29,176 nt of DNA from DAOTXN01 sp034435435 (GTDB lineage: Bacteria > Chloroflexota > Anaerolineae > S140-20), in the NCBI GenBank assembly GCA_034435435.1, contig DAOTXN010000121.1:1-29176 (forward strand), read 5' to 3'. The notes beneath the pieces were generated by a model. The model searched no databases and was not told the DNA's origin. It was given only the letters and a program-made list of their open reading frames with translations. The translations under genes and the position numbers were made by a program. Every line of letters begins with the position of its first letter. The first letter of the stretch is position 1. Below, in pieces: positions 14,119 through 21,210 of this stretch.

Positions 14119-15165
14119 GTGAGTTTCGAGTTTGTTCTCCGCTTGATCGGGATGGTCGTGCTGGCCGTGCTGGGCTGGCAGCTTGGCTTTTCCTTGGCCG
14201 GCGACGATCTTGAAACCCAGGGGCGCTACGTTGTTGTATTGTCTTTGGTTGGCGCAGCGCTAGGACTGATGCTGACCCCTTTTGTCACGACGCGTCCTTT
14301 TCGCCGGGCCAGGTCGACCCTGCGCCAGATGCCTGCACAGACGCTCGTCTCGGTGATTATCGGCCTCATCGTGGGGTTGGTCGTTGCGGCGTTGATGGCT
14401 TTTCCCCTCTCGTTTCTACCGGAACCTTTCAGTCAGGTGCTCCCGTTTGCAGGGGTGGTGTTATTTGGTTATCTGGGAGTAGCTGTCATGGTTATGCGTC
14501 AGCGCGACATTTTTAACGTCGTTGGCGGCCGGTTCGCCAGCCGCCCTGCGGGCGGGCGCGCGGCGAGCGCAGAGAATCCGATTTTGGTAGATACCAGTGT
14601 CATCATTGATGGACGTGTCGTCGACATTATTCAGACGGGGTTTGTTCAAGGGGAATTGTTGGTGCCTCGCTTTGTCCTCAATGAACTGCAATACGTGGCC
14701 GATTCATCCGACAGATTGCGACGTACACGCGGTCGGCGCGGCCTAGAGATCCTCAATAATCTGCTCAAAGATTCCAAGTCGCTGGTGCGTGTCACCGATA
14801 TGGATGTCGAAGACGCGCATCAAGTAGACGACAAACTGGTTCTACTGGCCAAGCAATTGCGCTGCCCTATCATGACCACTGATTACAATCTGAACCGTGT
14901 GGCGGCCTTACAGGGTGTTGTAGTGATGAACATCAACGAGTTGGCCAATGCCGTCAAGGCCGTCTTTTTGCCTGGTGAAACGATGCACATCCAGATCATT
15001 CAAGAGGGCAAAGAGTACAATCAGGGCGTCGGCTATCTGGACGATGGGACCATGGTGGTGATTGAAGACGGCCGCCCGCTGATCGGCCAGAGCATTGAAG
15101 TCGAAGTCACCAAAGTATTGCAGACGGCTGCCGGTCGGATGATTTTTGCCAAACCGGAGAAATAG
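14119..15165 (+). CDS. Membrane PIN-domain and TRAM-domain protein (YacL-like)
   Basis: A 348-aa protein with four predicted TM segments in residues 1-128, then a PIN nuclease-like domain (about 154-272) and a TRAM RNA-binding domain (about 285-342). PIN acidic residues are visible: VDTS (Asp158), Asp164, Glu189, Asp238 and TTDYN (Asp255), so the metal site looks intact. This is the architecture of Bacillus YacL, a predicted membrane-bound ribonuclease of unknown substrate. The GTG start at 14119 has AAAGG (14106-14110) eight bases upstream. cysS follows 25 bases later, so co-transcription is likely. A gene of this type near cysS and rlmB also resembles the Firmicutes arrangement. Confidence 0.92.
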   Translation: MSFEFVLRLIGMVVLAVLGWQLGFSLAGDDLETQGRYVVVLSLVGAALGLMLTPFVTTRPFRRARSTLRQMPAQTLVSVIIGLIVGLVVAALMAFPLSFLPEPFSQVLPFAGVVLFGYLGVAVMVMRQRDIFNVVGGRFASRPAGGRAASAENPILVDTSVIIDGRVVDIIQTGFVQGELLVPRFVLNELQYVADSSDRLRRTRGRRGLEILNNLLKDSKSLVRVTDMDVEDAHQVDDKLVLLAKQLRCPIMTTDYNLNRVAALQGVVVMNINELANAVKAVFLPGETMHIQIIQEGKEYNQGVGYLDDGTMVVIEDGRPLIGQSIEVEVTKVLQTAAGRMIFAKPEK

Positions 15166-15190
15166 ATGAGCAGCAGGGAGAAAAACGCCT

Positions 15191-16666
15191 ATGGCCTTAA
15201 AAGTGTATAACATGCTCACGCGCGAAAAGGAAGAGTTTGTTCCACTCATCCAAGGACGGGTGCACATGTATGTGTGCGGCCCTACCGTTTATGATCACGC
15301 CCACTTGGGCCATGCCAAGACGTATATCGCCTTTGATGTGATCGCCCGCTATCTGCGTTACAAGGGTCTCAAGGTGCGTTATGTGCAAAACATCACCGAT
15401 GTGGGCCACTTGCTGGACACGGGCGAAGACCGCATCATGAAGGGCGCTCGGCGCGAGCGGCTCGAGCCTATGGAACTGGTCGAGATCTACACCCGCAGTT
15501 ATTTTGAAGATATGGATCGGCTGGGTGTGGGCCGCCCCGATATTTCGCCCCGCGCCAGCGGCCACGTGCCCGAACAGATTGAAATGGTCAAAACGCTGCT
15601 AGAAAAAGGGCATGCCTACGAAGTGGATGGCAATGTCTATTTTGATGTGGGCAGTTACAAAGAATACGGCAAGTTGTCGGGGCGTAAGGTGGAAGAGCTG
15701 GAGGCTGGGGCCCGCGTCGCGTTAGCCGTGCGCGATGAAAAGCGCCATCCTTCCGACTTTGCCTTGTGGAAAAGGGCCGAACCCGAACACATTCTGCGCT
15801 GGCCCAGCCCATGGGGCTGGGGTTATCCCGGCTGGCACGTCGAATGCTCGGCCATGTCTACCAAGTATTTGGGTCAGACTTTTGACATTCACGGCGGAGG
15901 CATCGACAATCTCTTCCCGCACAACGAGTGCGAGATCGCTCAGGCCGAGGCGGCCACTGGCGAGCCATTCGCCCGCTACTGGTTGCTGACCGGCTCGTTG
16001 ACCGTGAATGGGATCAAGATGAGCAAGAGCCTGGGCAATTTCCTCACCCTCAAAGACGCTTTCAAGCTCTACAGCCCGTATGCGTTGCGCTTTTTTGTGC
16101 TCTCCAGCCACTACCGCAGCCCGGTCGATTTCAGTCGCGACGCGTTGTTAGCCGCCCAGCGCGGCGTAGACCGGCTGCACGCGGCTGTGCGGCTCGTGCG
16201 TAGCCGCCTGGCGACTATGGGTCCGTCGGGTACGGCCGACCTGTCTTACATGGTCGAATTGGACGAGTATCGAAACCGCTTCATCGAAGCAATGGACGAC
16301 GACTTTAACACCGCCGGTGCGCTGGCGGCGTTGTTTGATATGACACGAGAGATCAATACCCAGATCCACGCAGGCGGGCCAATCAGCCGGGGCACACTGG
16401 CCGGCATTGACCGCCTGTATCGCGAGTTGGGGGGCAAGATGCTCGGATTGATCCCCGATGATCTAGGGAGTGAACAATCATCGAGTGAGTTGGCGCCCAC
16501 CCTGATGCAAATCCTCATTGACATGCGTAACAATTACCGCCAAAATAAAGAGTTTGCCAAGGCCGATGCCATCCGCGACCGGCTCACGCTGTTAGGGGTG
16601 GTGTTGGAAGATCATCCCAACGGTACGACCTGGCATGTGAGCAGTGGAAGTGAAGACTGGGCGTGA
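15191..16666 (+). CDS. cysS: Cysteine--tRNA ligase
   Basis: A 491-aa class I aminoacyl-tRNA synthetase that charges tRNA-Cys. The HIGH-equivalent is HLGH (38-41) and the KMSKS loop is complete (276-280). The zinc ligands expected for the family are Cys29, Cys219 (in WHVECSAMS), His244 and Glu248 (in PHNECE). The full-length C-terminal helical domain is present. ATG 15191 is preceded by AGGGAG (15174-15180 region), about ten bases away. The stop overlaps a GTG that could start rlmB, which is tightly coupled. No cysteine T-box is seen; it appears to rely on the PIN-TRAM promoter. Confidence 0.97.
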   Translation: MALKVYNMLTREKEEFVPLIQGRVHMYVCGPTVYDHAHLGHAKTYIAFDVIARYLRYKGLKVRYVQNITDVGHLLDTGEDRIMKGARRERLEPMELVEIYTRSYFEDMDRLGVGRPDISPRASGHVPEQIEMVKTLLEKGHAYEVDGNVYFDVGSYKEYGKLSGRKVEELEAGARVALAVRDEKRHPSDFALWKRAEPEHILRWPSPWGWGYPGWHVECSAMSTKYLGQTFDIHGGGIDNLFPHNECEIAQAEAATGEPFARYWLLTGSLTVNGIKMSKSLGNFLTLKDAFKLYSPYALRFFVLSSHYRSPVDFSRDALLAAQRGVDRLHAAVRLVRSRLATMGPSGTADLSYMVELDEYRNRFIEAMDDDFNTAGALAALFDMTREINTQIHAGGPISRGTLAGIDRLYRELGGKMLGLIPDDLGSEQSSSELAPTLMQILIDMRNNYRQNKEFAKADAIRDRLTLLGVVLEDHPNGTTWHVSSGSEDWA

Positions 16667-16677
16667 CGGAGAGCGGA

Positions 16678-17409
16678 ATGATCGATCTGCTGTACGGTCG
16701 CCGTCCGGTCTACGAAGCATTACGGGCCGGACGGCGACGCATCTATTCACTTGTGCTGGCCGAAGGGATCAAGGAAAGCGAGGTCGTAGGTCAGATTGTC
16801 TCACTGGCTCGATCCAACCAAGCGCCAGTGAATCATAGTTCGCGCCGGGAGTTGGACAAGGTATCACCGCACCACCAGGGCGTCGTCGCCGAGACCGATC
16901 CCTATCCCTACGTCGATCTGGATGACATACTGGCCTTTGCCGCCGAGCGCCAAGAGTCGCCCCTGCTACTCCTGCTCGATCTGCTCCAAGACCCGCAAAA
17001 TGTGGGCAGCCTGTTGCGCACGGCTGAAGCGGTGGGTGTGCATGGCGTGATATTGCAGCGGAGACGAGCCGTAGAGATCACCCCCGCCGTGGTCAGCGCC
17101 TCGGCGGGCGCGGTGGAGCATCTGCGAGTGGCCCAGGTGACCAATCTGGCCCGCGCCATAGACGAGCTCAAAAAGCACGATGTGTGGGTGGCCGGGTTGG
17201 AGGCCACCACCGAGGCCCGACTTTATCATCAGGCCGACCTGCGTGGCCCGCTGGCGTTGGTGGTGGGCAGCGAAAGCGGCGGCCTGCGCCGCCTGGTGCG
17301 TGACAAATGCGACCTGATGCTACGACTACCCATGCACGGGCGCGTGGCGTCGCTCAACGCGGCGGTGGCAGGATCGGTGGCGCTGTACGAGGTGGAGCGA
17401 CAACGGTGA
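16678..17409 (+). CDS. rlmB: 23S rRNA 2'-O-methyltransferase, TrmH/SpoU family (RlmB-like)
   Basis: A 243-aa SPOUT methyltransferase. The substrate-binding N-terminal domain begins IDLLYGRRPVYEAL, as in RlmB. The three SpoU motifs follow: DPQNVGSLLRTA (105-116), LVVGSESGGL (194-203) and LPMHGRVASLNAAVA (217-231), which form the trefoil-knot SAM site. The likely target is the 2'-OH of a 23S rRNA guanosine (G2251 in E. coli), inferred from the family. ATG 16678 has GGAG (16668-16671) six bases upstream. An alternative GTG at 16663, overlapping the cysS stop, would add five residues. It is the last gene of the PIN-TRAM/cysS operon. Confidence 0.92.
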   Translation: MIDLLYGRRPVYEALRAGRRRIYSLVLAEGIKESEVVGQIVSLARSNQAPVNHSSRRELDKVSPHHQGVVAETDPYPYVDLDDILAFAAERQESPLLLLLDLLQDPQNVGSLLRTAEAVGVHGVILQRRRAVEITPAVVSASAGAVEHLRVAQVTNLARAIDELKKHDVWVAGLEATTEARLYHQADLRGPLALVVGSESGGLRRLVRDKCDLMLRLPMHGRVASLNAAVAGSVALYEVERQR

Positions 17410-17455
17410 GGTCTGATTACCCTCTATTTCTCGGATAACCTCTATCGGCGCAGCC

Positions 17456-17638
17456 CTATTTTGTCAGGTCTCTTAATTCATCCCGCACGTCCAGGGCCTG
17501 CCCAAAATAAAAGCCCAAGATGGCAAAAACGGCAATAGCCGCTACACCGATCACGTCGGCCCAATCTGTATGCGCCAGCAAAGAGAGCAGAATCGAGATA
17601 ATCGAACCTATCAAAACACCTAGGCTACACCCTGCCAC
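17456..17638 (-). CDS. Small hypothetical membrane protein
   Basis: A 60-aa frame starting with GTG, containing two hydrophobic segments (about 5-23 and 29-47) and a charged C-terminus ending ELRDLTK. I do not recognise it. It overlaps the end of the preceding 68-aa frame by 19 bases in another frame and has no clear Shine-Dalgarno. Translation would depend on coupling, or the two frames could be one gene split by a frameshift. The hydrophobic pattern makes a real product plausible. Confidence 0.45.
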   Translation of the reverse strand: MAGCSLGVLIGSIISILLSLLAHTDWADVIGVAAIAVFAILGFYFGQALDVRDELRDLTK

Positions 17639-17826
17639 TTGCGTGGCACGTCGGTGAAAATGCTCGAAAATGATTCCCGTTTTTCTAATCTACGCCGCCG
17701 ATCCGCAATGCGGCGGTAGATTTTTCTTGGCTTGGCATGGGGGTCGCGTGCCTGGAGTTGGCGTTCCCGCAAACGCTGTAATCGCTGGCTCTCGTTATCC
17801 TTCAAGGCCAGCCTCCCCAATTCCAT
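17620..17826 (-). CDS. Small basic hypothetical protein
   Basis: A 68-aa frame from ATG 17826, very rich in Arg/Lys and without hydrophobic segments. It lies 30 bases after the Flp-like pilin gene on the same strand and overlaps the small membrane protein gene. The ribosome site is weak (GGAT). I do not recognise it; coding status rests mainly on position. Confidence 0.4.
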   Translation of the reverse strand: MELGRLALKDNESQRLQRLRERQLQARDPHAKPRKIYRRIADRRRRLEKRESFSSIFTDVPRKWQGVA

Positions 17827-17856
17827 TGCACTGATCCAAAGACGTGAAAGTGTTTA

Positions 17857-18009
17857 TCAGGTGTTGAACGCATCTGCCACGCGCGAAAACAATTCTCCGA
17901 TTTGATCGCCCAACGTAGCCGCCAATATGACAATAGCCACGGCAATTAAGACCAGAATCAGTCCATACTCAACCAATCCCTGTCCCTCCTCGCGCAGCAT
18001 CCATAACAT
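17857..18009 (-). CDS. Flp/Fap-type pilin
   Basis: A 50-aa class III signal-peptide protein. EEGQGLVEYGLILVLIAVAIV fits the Flp prepilin pattern: cleavage by a TadV/PilD-like peptidase would follow Gly9, leaving mature QGLVEYG, with the conserved Glu and Tyr and then one hydrophobic helix. The start ATG 18009 has a near-perfect GGAGGTGAT Shine-Dalgarno about eight bases upstream. Longer frames (to 18108) are therefore unlikely. No tad secretion genes are in the window, so assembly would depend on genes elsewhere. It has its own promoter at 18080-18108 and may be co-transcribed with the two small frames downstream. Confidence 0.9.
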   Translation of the reverse strand: MLWMLREEGQGLVEYGLILVLIAVAIVILAATLGDQIGELFSRVADAFNT

Positions 18010-18079
18010 TTTTATCACCTCCCTCCGACCCATATTTTGTTCAAAGCCCTTTCTGGCAGGATACACTATGCCCATAGTT

Positions 18080-18108
18080 AGTATAGCCGAGAAATGGGCC
18101 GAGAGCAA
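18080..18108 (-). promoter_or_regulatory. Promoter of the Flp-like pilin gene
   Basis: Minus strand: TTGCTC (18108-18103), a 17-base spacer and TATACT (18085-18080). The same -35 TTGCTC occurs in the HD hydrolase promoter. Confidence 0.65.
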
Positions 18109-18200
18109 TAGGAATTTGGTTACAGAAGCGTTACTATATCGCGTCGCCGGTTGAGAAAATTCACCCAGACGGCCCGTATGTTTTTTCTCGTTCTCACGTC

Positions 18201-18429
18201 ATATACAAGGGGGCCTGGAATAACTCTGTTACTCGGCGCTGTGCGCCCCTTGGCTTTCTCATTTTATCCCCTGCCTGGATGAACACCCGACCAGACAAGA
18301 CAACTGGCCCCAGAGTGGGGCGAAAGGAGGCCCAAACACTGCGAATATCGGTCAGACGCATTCCCCGGTTTTTTTCAAGTTGCACGAACCCTGTTCCAAC
18401 GATTTGGTAAATGAGGAGGCAAGCTCACA
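18201..18429 (+). other. Structured region upstream of the S8 protease
   Basis: The 320 bases between the pilin promoter and the protease contain several hairpins: CAAGGGG (18206-18212) with CCCCTTG (18246-18252), nested GGCGC/GCGCC (18235-18247), and GCCCC/GGGGC around 18306-18320. A run of seven T lies near 18369-18375. I find no gene, no clear promoter and no recognisable riboswitch. AGGAGG for the protease is at 18414-18419. Confidence 0.4.
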
Positions 18430-20517
18430 ATGAAGCGCATCACCCATCTGAGCATTATCGCGATCATCATCTTGACCCTGGCAGCGTTGGCGTCTGTACG
18501 CTCGCTGGCAGGCGAGGCCGAGCGGGTGCTGGTTGAGTACCAGCCCGGCGCCAAGGCAGCCGTAAAAGGCGCCCTCTTGCGCGTAGGCGGCACGCTGCAC
18601 TATGAATTCGACAGCTTGAACGTCATCGCCGTCACCCTGCCCACCCAAGCGCTGCAAGGCATCCGCCACAACCCCAACGTCGCGTCTATCGAAGAGGACG
18701 CGCCCCGCTACCTGATGGCCCAGACCACCCCGTGGGGAGTAGACGCAGTTCAGGCCCCAGCCATGCACACCGCGGGCGTGACCGGAGCGGGTGTTAAAGT
18801 TTGTATCATCGACTCTGGGTTCCACATTGGACATGCAGACTTGGCAGGTGTGGACGTCAGCGGCCAGGACGTGTCGGGAACCGGTTCCTGGAACGTGGAC
18901 TATTGCGGGCACGGCACACACGTGGCGGGCACGATTGCGGCAGCGGTTAACGACATCGGCGTTATCGGCGTCGCGCCCGACGTGTCGCTCTTTATCGTCA
19001 AAGTGTTCGGCGACGACTGCAACTGGGCCTACACATCCAGCCTCATCTCGGCCGCCAACATCTGCGCCAACAACGGCGCCGACGTCATCAGCATGAGCCT
19101 GGGCGGGTCGAAATTCAGTCGCCAGGAACAACGCACCTTCGACACGCTCTACAGCCAGGGCATTCTGTCTATCGCCGCCGCCGGCAACGATGGCAATACC
19201 GCCTACAATTACCCGGCCTCGTATAGCTCGGTGGTCTCGGTCGCCGCCATCGACGCGAGCCTGGCGGTGGCCGACTTTTCGCAACAGAACGACCAGGTCG
19301 AGCTGGCAGCGCCGGGTGTAGACGTGCTCAGCACTGTGCCGTGGATCGCAACTGACCTGCTAACGGTGGACGGCGTGACGTATACGGGGCGTCACATCGA
19401 GTATGCTGCGTATGGCACGCCCAGCGGCGCGCTCGTGGACGGCGGCCTGTGCACGGCCACGGGTGCGTGGAGCGGCAAGGTGGTGCTGTGCGAGCGCGGC
19501 GACATCAGCTTTTACGACAAGGTGCTGAACGTGCAGAACAGCGGCGGCGTGGCGGCGCTCATTTATAACAACGAACCGGGCAACTTTAACGGTACGTTGG
19601 GCGAAGCAGGGGATTACATCGTCGCCATCAGCCTGAGCCAGCAGGACGGCCAATACCTGGTCGCCAACAAGCTGGGCCGCGTCGGCTACATCGAGAGCAG
19701 CATCAGCATCCCCGACAGCGGTTACGAGTATTGGGAAGGCACCTCGATGGCCACGCCGCACGTGTCGGCGGCGGCGGCGCTACTGTGGAGCACCAACGCC
19801 GGCTTGAGCAACGTCGAAATTCGCACTGCTATGAACCAGACGGCGCTGGATCTCGGCGTGGCCGGTCGTGACAACGCCTACGGCTACGGGCTGGTCCAAG
19901 CCTACGACGCCTGGGTCTACCTGGGTGGGGGCAGCGCCAACCAACCGCCGGTGGCCTCCTTTACCTATACCTGTGACGCGTTGAGCTGCGCATTCGACGC
20001 CTCCGCTTCCTACGACCCGGATGGCAGCCTCGCCAGCTATGCCTGGAATTTTGGCGATGGTCACACGGCTACCGGCGTGACCGCCAACCACACCTACGCC
20101 GCCGACGGTACGTATACCGTGACTCTGACCGTCACGGATGACGAGGGGGCGACAGAAACCGATGCCCAACCCGTCAGCGTCAGCAGCGGCGGGACCGGCG
20201 GCACGATGCACGTCGCGGGCATCGGCATGTGGTATACCCGGGCCGGAGCCAACTATATCGTCTACACCAGGGTGACAATTTTGGACGACGCCAATGCTCC
20301 CGTCTCTGGGGCAACGGTCTACCTGACCACGACGCTGCCCAGTGGTTCCACTGCCTCCGGCAGCGGCGTGACCGGGACCGACGGCAGCGTGACCTTTAAT
20401 GTCAAATCCAAATCAACGGGCACATACACGTCAGAAGTGACAAACGTCACGCACGCCTCACTCACGTATAATCCCAGCGCCAACGTCGAAACCAGCGAAT
20501 CTCTCCCTGTCCCCTAG
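18430..20517 (+). CDS. Secreted subtilisin-like (S8) serine protease with PA and PKD domains
   Basis: A 695-aa exported protease. It has a signal peptide (about 1-28), an I9-type propeptide (about 31-95), and an S8 catalytic domain with Asp128 (IDSG), His161 (HGTHVAG), oxyanion Asn253 (AAGNDG) and Ser439 (GTSMATPH), all present. A PA domain (about 310-420) is inserted between Asn and Ser. A PKD domain follows (about 506-585, with FGDG and TLTVTD), then a C-terminal Ig-like/Big-type domain (about 592-695). It probably degrades extracellular protein, the accessory domains giving substrate or surface binding. AGGAGG lies ten bases before ATG 18430. It appears monocistronic, with a hairpin terminator 23 bases past the stop. 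Confidence 0.95.
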   Translation: MKRITHLSIIAIIILTLAALASVRSLAGEAERVLVEYQPGAKAAVKGALLRVGGTLHYEFDSLNVIAVTLPTQALQGIRHNPNVASIEEDAPRYLMAQTTPWGVDAVQAPAMHTAGVTGAGVKVCIIDSGFHIGHADLAGVDVSGQDVSGTGSWNVDYCGHGTHVAGTIAAAVNDIGVIGVAPDVSLFIVKVFGDDCNWAYTSSLISAANICANNGADVISMSLGGSKFSRQEQRTFDTLYSQGILSIAAAGNDGNTAYNYPASYSSVVSVAAIDASLAVADFSQQNDQVELAAPGVDVLSTVPWIATDLLTVDGVTYTGRHIEYAAYGTPSGALVDGGLCTATGAWSGKVVLCERGDISFYDKVLNVQNSGGVAALIYNNEPGNFNGTLGEAGDYIVAISLSQQDGQYLVANKLGRVGYIESSISIPDSGYEYWEGTSMATPHVSAAAALLWSTNAGLSNVEIRTAMNQTALDLGVAGRDNAYGYGLVQAYDAWVYLGGGSANQPPVASFTYTCDALSCAFDASASYDPDGSLASYAWNFGDGHTATGVTANHTYAADGTYTVTLTVTDDEGATETDAQPVSVSSGGTGGTMHVAGIGMWYTRAGANYIVYTRVTILDDANAPVSGATVYLTTTLPSGSTASGSGVTGTDGSVTFNVKSKSTGTYTSEVTNVTHASLTYNPSANVETSESLPVP

Positions 20518-20540
20518 CCCTCGACCACTGCGCGGATAGC

Positions 20541-20586
20541 CCGAGCCTCTGCTGGAGCGCATTGCCCAGCAGAGGCTCGGCTCTTT
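20541..20586 (+). terminator. Terminator hairpin of the S8 protease
   Basis: A perfect 15-bp stem (CCGAGCCTCTGCTGG 20541-20555 with its complement 20566-20580) has a 10-base loop and is followed by CTCTTTC. The stem is strong but the T-tract poor. Confidence 0.75.
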
Positions 20587-20596
20587 CAATTGAATC

Positions 20597-20625
20597 TTGC
20601 TCAAAGCTCACTTACAGTTTATAAT
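20597..20625 (+). promoter_or_regulatory. Promoter of the HD-HyuA-HAD operon (leaderless start)
   Basis: TTGCTC (20597-20602), a 17-base spacer and TATAAT (20620-20625). The ATG of the HD gene is at 20635, nine bases past the -10, so transcription would start at or within a few bases of the ATG. Confidence 0.75.
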
Positions 20626-20634
20626 GCAGACACG

Positions 20635-21210
20635 ATGACACAACTCGGCGACCGTTTTGAACAAGCCCTGCTCCTGGCGACGCGCCTGCACGCCGGACAA
20701 ACGCGCAAAGAAACCGACATCCCCTACGTCGGCCATCTGCTGGCCGTGACGGGCATGGTGTTGGAAAATGGCGGAGACGAAGACACCGCCATCGCCGCGC
20801 TGCTGCACGACGCCATCGAAGACCAGGGCCACCAGATCACGCTGGACGACATCCGCGCGCGCTTTGGCGATCCGGTGGCGGACATCGTGGCCGGTTGCAC
20901 CGACGCCACCACCTATCCCAAGCCCCCCTGGCGCGGGCGTAAAGAGACCTACCTGGCCCACCTGCGGCACGCCTCGGCGGCGGAGCGGCTGGTCTCGACC
21001 GCCGACAAGCTGCACAACGCGCGGGCCATTCTGGCCGATTACCGCATATTGGGCGAGGCGCTGTGGAGCCGCTTTAACGGAGGCAGAGAGGGCACGCTGT
21101 GGTACTACCGCTCGCTGGTGGAGGCCTTGCGCGCCGCCGGGCCAACCCCGCTGCTGGACGAGTTGACGCGGGTGGTGGGGGAGATTGAGCGGCTGGCGGG
21201 GAGAAAATAA
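20635..21210 (+). CDS. HD-domain phosphohydrolase (RelA/SpoT hydrolase-like, Mesh1-type)
   Basis: A 191-aa single HD domain. Metal-site residues are visible as His34 (YVGHLLAV), His58-Asp59 (LLHDAIED) and Asp124 (ADKLHNAR), the pattern of the (p)ppGpp hydrolase domain of RelA/SpoT and of stand-alone small alarmone hydrolases. No synthetase or TGS/ACT domains follow, so it would be hydrolase-only; the real substrate could be another nucleotide. There is no Shine-Dalgarno before ATG 20635, consistent with a leaderless mRNA from the promoter at 20597-20625. Its TAA overlaps the ATG of the next gene by one base, so translation is coupled. Confidence 0.88.
   Translation: MTQLGDRFEQALLLATRLHAGQTRKETDIPYVGHLLAVTGMVLENGGDEDTAIAALLHDAIEDQGHQITLDDIRARFGDPVADIVAGCTDATTYPKPPWRGRKETYLAHLRHASAAERLVSTADKLHNARAILADYRILGEALWSRFNGGREGTLWYYRSLVEALRAAGPTPLLDELTRVVGEIERLAGRK

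Noticed and set aside
18300..18345. Resemblance of GGGGCGAAAGGAGGCCC to a cyclic-di-GMP (GEMM) riboswitch
   Set aside because: The conserved first helix, GNRA loop and GGACGCAAAGCC-type core are not present in the right order.
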